Assembly (NCBI GenBank): GCA_031400505.1
Contig: JANNPZ010000016.1
Span: forward strand, 1-8,977
Source of the DNA: JAIYDJ01 sp031400505
Lineage (GTDB): Bacteria; Pseudomonadota; Alphaproteobacteria; Rhodobacterales; Rhodobacteraceae
Direction of reading: 5' to 3'
Length of the DNA stretch: 8,977 nucleotides
In this document: positions 1-5,945 of the stretch, piece after piece
How the letters are laid out: every line of letters begins with the position of its first letter
Position numbering within the stretch: the first letter of the stretch is position 1
Made by a program: the position numbers and the translations under genes
The notes under the pieces: generated by a model
What the model was told of the DNA's origin: nothing
Seen by the model: only the letters and a program-made list of their open reading frames with translations
Database searches by the model: none

Positions 1-234
1 CGATATGATGACCGAATACGCCTGACGGACAACGCAGAACCGGGGGGTTTTTTCGCAGAGAAGAAGGACGGAAAAAGGAAAGGATTCCTTAACCTTCTTT
101 GTGCCATTCTGCTTTCGCGGTACAGGCGGGGACGCCGATGACCGTCAGAGGAGAAGGCACCCCTTCGGCTTGACTTGGTCTTCCGCAGGGAGTGCTGGAT
201 CTCTCGATTTCCGTTGCACAGATGACTAACAGGG

Positions 235-270
235 GGTCTGGGCGTGTGAAACGCCGGGCCCTTCAAGACC
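235..270. other. Possible hairpin downstream of the hupE-like gene
   Basis: GGTCT at 235-239 can pair with AGACC at 266-270, and GGGC at 240-243 with GCCC at 258-261. A competing inner hairpin is GGCGT (241-245) with ACGCC (251-255). It lies just past the stop of the minus-strand hupE-like gene, so it may help end or stabilise that transcript. There is no T-tract on the minus strand after it, so I do not call it an intrinsic terminator. The rest of 26-273 shows only a purine-rich stretch (about 54-86) and no convincing gene. Confidence 0.25.
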
Positions 271-273
271 GGA

Positions 274-1416
274 CTACAAGAACACTCGTTCAAAAGTCCA
301 CCATGCACCCATGGCAGCAATGGCGAGCGAAGCCGGAACGGCTATGGCGGCGCGGTACCATGGCTTTTTCCCGAACGGCACCCCGACCAGCACAAACGCC
401 GCGGCTATGACCGCCAGTTGCCCCAGTTCCACCCCGATATTGAAGCCGATCAGGCCGACAGCAAAGCGCCCGTCGGGCAGCCCGACATCGCCGAGCACCG
501 AGGCGAACCCCAGGCCGTGCAGCAGGCCAAAGGCAAAGACGACGGCCACACGGGCCGCACCCACCCGGCTGCCATAGATGTTTTCGACCGCGACATAGAC
601 GATGGACGCGGCAATCAGCGGTTCAACAATGCTGGCCGGGATCGACACGATTTGCAGGCTCGCCAAGGCCAATGTGGTGGTATGGGCCAGCGTGAAGGCG
701 GTCACCTGTTGCAACAGCGGCCCCATGCGCAGCGAAAAGAAGAACAGGCCGAGCACGAAGAGAATATGGTCCAGACCCTTTGGCACGATATGTTCGAAGC
801 CAGACACCATGAACCGCACAAACACCGGCACTATGCCTTCGGTGGCATAGCCGTCGCGGGGCAAGGGCGCACTCAGGGTGCCGCCTTGCAGGATCGCCGT
901 ATAGGCCTGATCGCCCCCGCCAACCTGCCGCACCACGACAGACCCAAAGCTGGCATCCCAGCCGATCTGCACCGGCGTTCCATCTGCCGGCAGGGCAGCG
1001 GTCAGGCGAAGCTCGCTGTCGCGTGGCACAGAGATGTCGTTTTCATCCGAGACTGTCACGCCGGCAATCTGCGGGTCCAGACGTGTGGTGTCCGCCATCA
1101 AAGTGATGCGGGCCGCGATCGCCGGCCAGGCCTTGCGCAGCGTCACCTCGAGTTCGGCGGGGCTTTCCGCGCGTAGGGCGTCGTATCGTGCAGCCAGGGG
1201 AGACTCGTTGGTGTCTTCGATCGACGAAAGGTCAAGTCCGCCGATGATCGGCTCCAGCGGCGCGCGCAGGGTTATCTCGACCGTCTCTGCGCCCACCGCC
1301 ACATCGGCGATGGCAGGGCGCACTTCATGGGCGGCGGCGATCCGGGTCAGGGCCATTGACAGACCAAGGCAAAGGATCACCTTGAGGCACAACTGAAACA
1401 AGGATGATCGCATCAT
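274..1416 (-). CDS. HupE/UreJ family membrane protein with exported N-terminal domain
   Basis: This is a predicted inner-membrane protein of the HupE/UreJ type (HupE_UreJ_2-like, 380 aa). Residues 1-29 look like a signal peptide: Arg-3, a leucine-rich core and cleavage after AAA, leaving a mature protein that starts HEV. Residues 30 to about 200 form a periplasmic domain. The C-terminal half has about six or seven membrane segments with the family's His and acidic motifs: GFEH (206-209), DHILF (216-220), FTLAHTTT (241-248), FGLLHGLGFAS (296-306) and GFNIGVELGQL (324-334). HupE/UreJ relatives are linked to nickel or cobalt supply to hydrogenase and urease, but this long subfamily is poorly characterised and neither enzyme is visible here. 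I chose ATG 1416 because it puts the charged n-region directly before the hydrophobic core. ATG 1413 is equally good. A GTG at 1461 would add 15 residues. The start overlaps that of the divergent gene. Metal specificity is inference. Confidence 0.85.
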   Translation of the reverse strand: MMRSSLFQLCLKVILCLGLSMALTRIAAAHEVRPAIADVAVGAETVEITLRAPLEPIIGGLDLSSIEDTNESPLAARYDALRAESPAELEVTLRKAWPAIAARITLMADTTRLDPQIAGVTVSDENDISVPRDSELRLTAALPADGTPVQIGWDASFGSVVVRQVGGGDQAYTAILQGGTLSAPLPRDGYATEGIVPVFVRFMVSGFEHIVPKGLDHILFVLGLFFFSLRMGPLLQQVTAFTLAHTTTLALASLQIVSIPASIVEPLIAASIVYVAVENIYGSRVGAARVAVVFAFGLLHGLGFASVLGDVGLPDGRFAVGLIGFNIGVELGQLAVIAAAFVLVGVPFGKKPWYRAAIAVPASLAIAAMGAWWTFERVFL

Positions 1417-2224
1417 GAGATTTCTCGTTTTTGCCGGAATTTGTGCTTTGTCGTTTAGCACAACCGGCGCAAAAGCACATGAATTCTGGCTGTCGCCGGA
1501 CAGCTATACTGTGTCTCGCGAAGATGTGATGCAGGTGCGTCTGCGGGTCGGTTCCGACATGAAGGGACCACCGCTGTCATATCTGCCGCAGGATATTGTC
1601 CGGTTCGACGTTGTGCAGGGCGATCTGGTGCGCCCGGTATCCGGCCGGATGGGGGACAACCCCGCTTTGGTGATGGAGGCGTTGCAAGATGGGTTGGCCA
1701 TCGTGGTCCACGAGACGACCGATGCGCGATTGACCTACAAAGAGTTCGCGAAGTTCGATCGCTTTGTCACGCACAAGGATTTCAAGACCGCCCTTGCCGA
1801 TCACAAGGCGCGCGGATTGCCCGATATGGGCTTTCAGGAAACGTATCGGCGATACGCCAAATCGCTGATCGCAGTCGGGGCGGGCGCGGGGGCCGACCGG
1901 GTGATCGGACTGAAGATCGAGATCGTGGCCGAGGCCAACCCCTATACCGACGACCTGACGGGGGGGATGCCCCTGCTGGTGTTGCTGGACGGAACCCCTC
2001 GGCCCGACGTGCAGGTCGAGCTGTTTCAGACCGCCCCCGACGGTTCGGTGACGACCACTCTGCACCGAACGGATGCATCTGGCCGCGTGAAGGTTCCGGT
2101 CCTTGCGGGGATGGAATACCTGGCCGACAACGTCGATCTGCGCCCGCTCGACAATGACGATCCGATGGCAGGGCCGGTGTGGCATTCCGACTGGGCTTCG
2201 CTGACGTTCCGCACACCCGACTGA
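1415..2224 (+). CDS. DUF4198-type periplasmic protein, putative metal-handling
   Basis: A 269-aa exported protein. Residues 1-21 form a signal peptide (Arg-2, hydrophobic core, AKA cleavage site) and the mature chain begins HEFWLSP, the N-terminal signature of DUF4198 proteins, which are related to NikM-like periplasmic components of Co/Ni uptake. The rest appears beta-rich. Residues about 165-230 resemble the family's carboxypeptidase-regulatory-like fold, with a pattern of LLDG, VELF and GRVKVPVLAG. ATG 1415 is the only usable start: an in-frame stop lies at 1394-1396 and no other Met occurs before the mature region. A weak Shine-Dalgarno AAGGA lies about 11 bases upstream. It is divergent from the HupE-like gene with overlapping starts, which suggests a shared role, probably periplasmic metal binding feeding the membrane partner. 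The function is inferred from family and context; the family call is fairly safe. Confidence 0.8.
   Translation: MRFLVFAGICALSFSTTGAKAHEFWLSPDSYTVSREDVMQVRLRVGSDMKGPPLSYLPQDIVRFDVVQGDLVRPVSGRMGDNPALVMEALQDGLAIVVHETTDARLTYKEFAKFDRFVTHKDFKTALADHKARGLPDMGFQETYRRYAKSLIAVGAGAGADRVIGLKIEIVAEANPYTDDLTGGMPLLVLLDGTPRPDVQVELFQTAPDGSVTTTLHRTDASGRVKVPVLAGMEYLADNVDLRPLDNDDPMAGPVWHSDWASLTFRTPD
1441..1463. promoter_or_regulatory. Perfect inverted repeat, candidate operator for hupE-like gene
   Basis: TTGTGCT (1441-1447), nine bases, then AGCACAA (1457-1463) make a perfect 7-9-7 dyad. It lies inside the signal-peptide codons of the DUF4198 gene and its near edge is 25 bases upstream of the HupE-like start at 1416, where a promoter or operator for the minus-strand gene would have to be. 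It does not match any metalloregulator box I know with certainty. It could instead form an mRNA hairpin in the DUF4198 transcript. Confidence 0.35.
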
Positions 2225-2279
2225 AGACGGGCTGACGGTTGCCGTTGAAGGGCCGTTGCAGTATTCCTGCGGCAAATAC

Positions 2280-2284
2280 AGGAG
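2280..2284 (+). promoter_or_regulatory. Ribosome binding site of leuD
   Basis: AGGAG six bases before the leuD ATG at 2291 fixes that start. The 66-base gap after the DUF4198 stop also contains a small bulged hairpin (GCC..GCAG at 2252-2261 pairing with CTGCGGC at 2267-2273) without a T-tract. Confidence 0.8.
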
Positions 2285-2290
2285 AACGCG

Positions 2291-2896
2291 ATGGACCCTT
2301 TCACCACTTTGACCGGCATTGCAGCACCGATGCCTTTGGTCAACATCGATACTGACATGATCATCCCCAAGCAGTTTCTGAAAACCATCGCGCGGACGGG
2401 GCTGGGCAAGAACCTGTTCGATGAAATGCGATTTACCCCCGACGGAGCCGAAATTCCCGAGTTTGTTCTGAACCAGCCCGCCTACCGGTCAGCGCAGATC
2501 ATCGTGGCCGGAGACAACTTCGGCTGCGGGTCAAGTCGGGAACATGCGCCTTGGGCGCTGCTGGATTTCGGCATCCGGTGTGTGATTTCAACCAGCTTTG
2601 CCGACATATTCTACAACAACTGCTTCAAGAACGGCATCTTGCCGGTGGTACTGCCCGCCGAGGTGGTAGATCTGTTGATGACCGATGCCCGGCGCGGGGC
2701 CAATGCACGCATTGCCGTCGATCTGGCAGCGCAGACCGTGACCAGTTCTGACGGCAGCGTTTTCAGCTTCGACATTGACCCGCACCGCAAGCATTGTCTG
2801 ATCAACGGATTGGACGATATCGGGCTGACAATGGAGAAGGCCGCGTCTATTTCCAGCTACGAAGCCAAGATCGCAACCCTGCGTCCTTGGGCCTGA
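2291..2896 (+). CDS. leuD: 3-isopropylmalate dehydratase small subunit
   Basis: LeuD is the small (swivel-domain) subunit of isopropylmalate isomerase. With LeuC, which carries the 4Fe-4S cluster, it converts 2-isopropylmalate to 3-isopropylmalate in the cytoplasmic leucine pathway. At 201 aa it has the usual length of the bacterial proteobacterial form. Visible family motifs are NIDTD (18-22), IIPKQFLK (24-31), the substrate-loop signature GDNFGCGSSREHAPWAL (74-90), FADIFYNNCFKNG (103-115) and the C-terminal INGLDDIGLT (171-180). All expected residues are present, so it looks functional. The start at 2291 has a good Shine-Dalgarno. leuC is not in the window: the genes immediately upstream are the DUF4198 and HupE-like pair. 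leuD ends in a strong terminator, so it is transcribed apart from leuB downstream. Confidence 0.97.
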   Translation: MDPFTTLTGIAAPMPLVNIDTDMIIPKQFLKTIARTGLGKNLFDEMRFTPDGAEIPEFVLNQPAYRSAQIIVAGDNFGCGSSREHAPWALLDFGIRCVISTSFADIFYNNCFKNGILPVVLPAEVVDLLMTDARRGANARIAVDLAAQTVTSSDGSVFSFDIDPHRKHCLINGLDDIGLTMEKAASISSYEAKIATLRPWA

Positions 2897-2919
2897 CGGT
2901 TCGTTCACCACAATATGTT

Positions 2920-2946
2920 GGGCCGTCCGCAAGGGCGGCCCTTTTT
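2920..2946 (+). terminator. Rho-independent terminator of leuD
   Basis: A nine-base stem (2920-2928 with 2933-2941, one G-T pair) is closed by a GCAA (GNRA) tetraloop and followed by TTTTT at 2942-2946. It starts 24 bases after the leuD stop. This is the clearest terminator in the window. Confidence 0.92.
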
Positions 2947-3044
2947 CGTCGCGTCTTTGATGCAATTCAGCGACACATTTTCCGTCAAAGCGCCACAAAG
3001 GTTACGTCATCTTAACCAACTTGTTGCGGGGCTTGGGGAAAGAA

Positions 3045-3087
3045 GGCACAATTTGGGCAAGATTGAGGCAGTCTGCCACAATGTGGC
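3045..3087. promoter_or_regulatory. Paired 13-base dyad-like elements in leader of membrane protein gene
   Basis: GCCACAATGTGGC at 3075-3087 is a 6-1-6 palindrome. GGCACAATTTGGG at 3045-3057 matches it at 10 of 13 bases, exactly 30 bases upstream, which is close to three helical turns. Both sit in the roughly 200-base gene-free stretch (2947-3151) between the leuD terminator and the membrane protein gene, where its promoter should be. A TTAACC half-site like those of CtrA lies at 3012-3017. The regulator is unknown and the match may be chance. Confidence 0.25.
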
Positions 3088-3151
3088 GAAGATAATCGGA
3101 ACAAGGGCCCGGCAACGCATCGGGTCCAACCGGATCGAGGGTGGCAAAGCA

Positions 3152-3985
3152 GTGGTGTCCCGCATGGCAGGCGCGTTGATGCGCGCATTTCTGGTCGCCG
3201 TCATGATCGTGACACCGTCGGTGCTGCTGGCCGATGTGACAACAGACACCAAGCAAATGGTCGCCTTGGTCGCGATTTTCGCTGCGGCGCTGACATTTGT
3301 CGAATACAACGCCGTTTATCCGGGCCTGATCGAGTTTCGCGACGGCAAGCCGTTCAACCGGGTGCGCTTTGTGATGCTGTTTGCAACGGTGTTTCTGCTG
3401 TCGGTCATCGAGCGCGGACGGGTTGAGCCTACGACGCTGACCCAACTGGTCGAGGCAGTCGGATGGCTGATCGGGCAGTCGATGGATTTTCCATATAGCC
3501 CGGTGCGACTGGCGCGGCTGATGATGGCCGACGGGGCAAATGTGGCGCATGTCGATGCCGTCCGCACGGCGGCGGGGATGGCCTATCTTACGTCTCTGAT
3601 CTCGCTGGCAGTTTTTGTGCTGATGCTGCGCAGTGGCACCTGGCCACGCACGGATGCCCCGTTCAATGTGTGGGTCAACTTGCCGACATTCGAACCTTCG
3701 GCGGGCGGCGATGTTGTGGACCGACTGAACCGCGATGCGCGCGTTAACATTGCGTTAGGGTTTTTGCTGCCTTTCTTGATCCCGGCTGTGGTCGGTCTGT
3801 CTGCGACCGGAATGGCGCCGCTGCAACTTACGTCACCGCAAACACTGATCTGGACGATGACCGCATGGGCCTTCCTTCCTGCCAGTCTGTTCATGCGCGG
3901 CATCGCGATGGGGCGTATCGCGGGGATGATCCGCGAAAAGCGCCGGGAAGGATCGCTGTCGTCCGAGCGGCTTATGGCGGCCTGA
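3152..3985 (+). CDS. Conserved multi-pass membrane protein of unknown function
   Basis: A 277-aa predicted inner-membrane protein with about six hydrophobic segments, near residues 10-28, 35-53, 70-88, 141-160, 199-219 and 230-250. The loop at 171-188 (FNVWVNLPTFEPSAGGDV) and the stretch DFPYSPVRL (112-120) have few hydrophobic alternations and look like the conserved parts. The C-terminus is basic (REKRREG). I recognise it only as a hypothetical protein of the Roseobacter type; no enzymatic or transport motif is visible. The start is uncertain: GTG 3152 or 3155 lies after GAGGG (3137-3141), while ATG 3164 and 3179 have no Shine-Dalgarno. The reading frame stays open back to 2915, but that part contains the leuD terminator and is unlikely to be translated. 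The stop lies inside the 5' part of the EEP-like gene, so the two are probably co-expressed. Confidence 0.75.
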   Translation: MVSRMAGALMRAFLVAVMIVTPSVLLADVTTDTKQMVALVAIFAAALTFVEYNAVYPGLIEFRDGKPFNRVRFVMLFATVFLLSVIERGRVEPTTLTQLVEAVGWLIGQSMDFPYSPVRLARLMMADGANVAHVDAVRTAAGMAYLTSLISLAVFVLMLRSGTWPRTDAPFNVWVNLPTFEPSAGGDVVDRLNRDARVNIALGFLLPFLIPAVVGLSATGMAPLQLTSPQTLIWTMTAWAFLPASLFMRGIAMGRIAGMIREKRREGSLSSERLMAA

Positions 3986-4995
3986 TCTGGCTTCTGCTGG
4001 GGTTTGCTGCGTTTGCCGAGCCTATGCGTCTGGCCACTTATAACGTCGAGTTGACGCGCGCCGGGCCGGGTCTTTTGCTGCGCGATATTGCATCAGGGCA
4101 AGATCCGGCAGTCGAGGCAGTCATCGCTGTGCTTGGTGCGCTTGACGCGGATGTGATCTTGTTGACAGGGATCGACTACGACCTGGAAGGTCGCGCAGTC
4201 ACAGCGCTCGCGGCACGGGCTGGGTATGCCTATACGACGGCCTTGCGCGGCAATACTGGTGTGGCGACGGGTCTGGACCTGGATGGCAACGGGCGGTTGG
4301 GCGAGGCCCGCGACGCTATGGGTTATGGCCGCTTTGCCGGGGCGGCCGGCATGGCCGTGCTGTCGCGGTTTGCGTTTGCAGACGGGGCCCGGGATTTTAG
4401 CGGGTTTTTGTGGGCCGATCTGCAAGGGGCGCTGTTGCCAGACGACATGTCTGCCGATGTGCGCGCCATGCAACGGCTGTCCACCTCTGGTCATTGGGAG
4501 GTTCCGGTTCAGACGCCGCACGGGGTCATCCGTTTGTTGGCGTGGTATGCAACACCCCCGGTGTTTGACGGGCCCGAAGATCGCAACGGGCGGCGCAACC
4601 ATGACGAAGCTGCGTTCTGGCTGCGTTTGCTCGCGGGCGATCTGGCATGGCCGCCACCGGTCGGGGACTTCGTGCTGATGGGTCAATCAAACCTCGATCC
4701 GGAAGACGGCGAGGGGGTTCGGGGGGCTATGGCGGCGCTTCTCGACCATCCGATGTTGCAAGATACCGCGCCGCGCGGGTCACATGGGCGCACAGAACCC
4801 GGACAGCGGGGCGATCCGGCGTTGGATACCGCGCTTTATGATTTTGGCGGGTTGCGGGTCGAGGTGGTGTTGCCGTCTGCCGGGTTGCGGGTGCTGGCCT
4901 CGGGCGTGCTTTGGCCTGACGACAGCGACCCGCTCGCGGCGGTGCTGGCCGCTGCATCACGTCACCGACCGGTCTGGGTGGAGGTGGCGTTCTGA
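3865..4995 (+). CDS. Exported EEP-like (endonuclease/exonuclease/phosphatase family) protein
   Basis: This protein resembles the EEP superfamily, metal-dependent phosphoesterases such as exonuclease III and DNase I, but probably acts outside the cytoplasm. Numbering from ATG 3865 (376 aa): a hydrophobic stretch at 38-51 ends FAEP like a signal peptide, TYN (58-60) matches the first metal/phosphate motif, GMAVLSR (162-168) is the usual core strand, NHDEAAFW (245-252) follows, GQSN (273-276) occupies the GDFN position, and RHRPVWVEV (366-374) the SDH position. Three acidic residues expected at the active site seem to be missing, so activity is doubtful. The start is problematic: ATG 3865 overlaps the upstream gene by 121 bases, ATG 4024 removes the signal peptide, and no ATG, GTG or TTG lies between. 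A CTG at 3982 overlaps the upstream stop. The 3' end overlaps the convergent SDR gene. The substrate is unknown. Confidence 0.72.
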   Translation: MGLPSCQSVHARHRDGAYRGDDPRKAPGRIAVVRAAYGGLIWLLLGFAAFAEPMRLATYNVELTRAGPGLLLRDIASGQDPAVEAVIAVLGALDADVILLTGIDYDLEGRAVTALAARAGYAYTTALRGNTGVATGLDLDGNGRLGEARDAMGYGRFAGAAGMAVLSRFAFADGARDFSGFLWADLQGALLPDDMSADVRAMQRLSTSGHWEVPVQTPHGVIRLLAWYATPPVFDGPEDRNGRRNHDEAAFWLRLLAGDLAWPPPVGDFVLMGQSNLDPEDGEGVRGAMAALLDHPMLQDTAPRGSHGRTEPGQRGDPALDTALYDFGGLRVEVVLPSAGLRVLASGVLWPDDSDPLAAVLAAASRHRPVWVEVAF

Positions 4996-5855
4996 CCGGG
5001 CAGATGCGCGCGCAGGATGTCGTCCAGCGGGGTGGCGCAAAAGTTGGGCAACAGGGCGCGCAGCGGGGCGTCGGGCATCCAGTGCGGCGTGTTGTAAAGA
5101 TAGCGCATCTCCAGCAGTTCGCGCGCCAACTCCCAGACAGGCGACAGCAGCCGGATCGGCAGCCAGGCAAACTGACCGACTTTCGGCATGCGGCCCGTCA
5201 GTCGCCCAAGCGTCGTCGCCAATTCGTTGATGCTGAAGGCGTCTCCGGCAAAGGGTATATCGGCAAAGGCCGGCAGATCGGCGCGCATTTCGGCCAGCAT
5301 CACAGCAACGCGGGTCATGTCTGGCAGATAGGCATAGGCCCGCATTGCCGCCGGGTCGCCCATGGCCGTGACCTGACCGCGGGCCAGCCGCCCCAGCACG
5401 ATCCGGTTCAGGATCGCGCCGGGACTGTCGGGCGCAATGTAGTCACCGCCGCGCAGGATGATTACGTGCAGCCCTCGGTCGGTCGCGGCGCGATAGTCGG
5501 CCTCCATTCGTGCGCGGATGCTGCCCTTGCGCGCCACGGGGCGGTGCGGCGTGTCGGGACCCCAAGGGGAAGGTTGATCGCCGTAGACATAGACGTTGCC
5601 GGGCACCAGCACCGTTGCCCCTGACGCGCGCCCCGCCGCGATCACCTGCGCGGTAATCTCGGGGATCAAGGTCGCCCAGGCATGATAATTGGGCGGGTTC
5701 AGCGCGTTGACGATCACATCCGCCCCCATCGCCGCCGCAGTCATGTCAGTGCCGCGGGTATAGCGCCGCACCTGCCAGCCCGCTTGGGCAAACGCTGTGG
5801 CCGCGTGCGAGCCAAACATCCCATTTGCGCCCAAGATCAATACTGTTTTCGCCAT
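4962..5855 (-). CDS. Atypical NAD(P)-binding SDR / NAD-dependent epimerase-like protein
   Basis: A 297-aa cytoplasmic protein with an N-terminal Rossmann fold: LILGANGMFG (6-15) gives the GxxGxxG dinucleotide motif, then a beta-alpha pattern with VIVNALNPPNYH (47-58), NVYVYGD (87-93) and LRGGDYI (134-140). It groups with sugar-nucleotide epimerase or NmrA-like extended/atypical SDRs. The classical YxxxK pair is not evident: where extended SDRs carry it, this protein has RPVARKGSIRARME (105-118). The reaction is therefore unknown and may be redox sensing or an unusual reduction. The C-terminal region (230-262, rich in Leu, Trp and Tyr) is a substrate domain. The start at 5855 is supported by AGAGG (5861-5865), five bases upstream. 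It is divergent from a LysR-type gene, its likely regulator, and overlaps the EEP-like gene tail to tail by 34 bases. Confidence 0.85.
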   Translation of the reverse strand: MAKTVLILGANGMFGSHAATAFAQAGWQVRRYTRGTDMTAAAMGADVIVNALNPPNYHAWATLIPEITAQVIAAGRASGATVLVPGNVYVYGDQPSPWGPDTPHRPVARKGSIRARMEADYRAATDRGLHVIILRGGDYIAPDSPGAILNRIVLGRLARGQVTAMGDPAAMRAYAYLPDMTRVAVMLAEMRADLPAFADIPFAGDAFSINELATTLGRLTGRMPKVGQFAWLPIRLLSPVWELARELLEMRYLYNTPHWMPDAPLRALLPNFCATPLDDILRAHLPGQNATSTQTGR

Positions 5856-5860
5856 TTCCG

Positions 5861-5865
5861 CCTCT
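5861..5865 (-). promoter_or_regulatory. Ribosome binding site of the SDR gene
   Basis: CCTCT on the plus strand reads AGAGG on the minus strand, five bases before the ATG at 5855. It supports that start. Confidence 0.7.
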
Positions 5866-5889
5866 TGATACGACCAACAGGACGGTAAC

Positions 5890-5945
5890 CCCCTGCAAGT
5901 CGAATGGATATTGCCGAAAATCGTCTATCTGATATTCATTTATGT
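5890..5945. promoter_or_regulatory. Divergent promoter region between SDR and lysR
   Basis: This is the only notably AT-rich stretch of the 90-base gap between the two start codons. For the regulator, TTGCCG (5911-5916), a 16-base spacer and TATTCA (5933-5938) resemble a -35/-10 pair. A TATC-T-GATA dyad (5926-5934) and a GATATT direct repeat (5907-5912 and 5931-5936) are possible operator parts. LysR proteins usually bind such shared regions; the exact site is inference. Confidence 0.4.

Noticed and set aside
1..25. Eight codons ending in TGA at 23-25 (reading DMMTEYA) that could be the end of an upstream gene.
   Set aside because: Far too short to support a call. It does not resemble the LeuC C-terminus I would expect from the neighbourhood.
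38..53. AACC-GGGG-GGTT followed by T residues, resembling a terminator.
   Set aside because: The stem is only four base pairs.
192..410. A 72-codon plus-strand reading frame beginning with GTG.
   Set aside because: It runs into the antisense of the HupE-like gene, has low-complexity Arg/Pro/Thr composition and no family resemblance.
418..1176. A 252-codon plus-strand reading frame opposite the HupE-like gene.
   Set aside because: His/Gln/Arg-rich composition typical of an antisense shadow in GC-rich DNA; the opposite strand encodes a recognisable family protein.
3012..3025. A CtrA-like site starting TTAACC.
   Set aside because: Only the first half-site matches; the second half after seven bases reads GTTG rather than TTAA.
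3044..3060. A sigma-54-like -24/-12 pattern (GGCAC, then GC ten bases after the GG).
   Set aside because: The TT of the -12 element is missing and no activator site is evident; the dyad interpretation explains the same bases as well.
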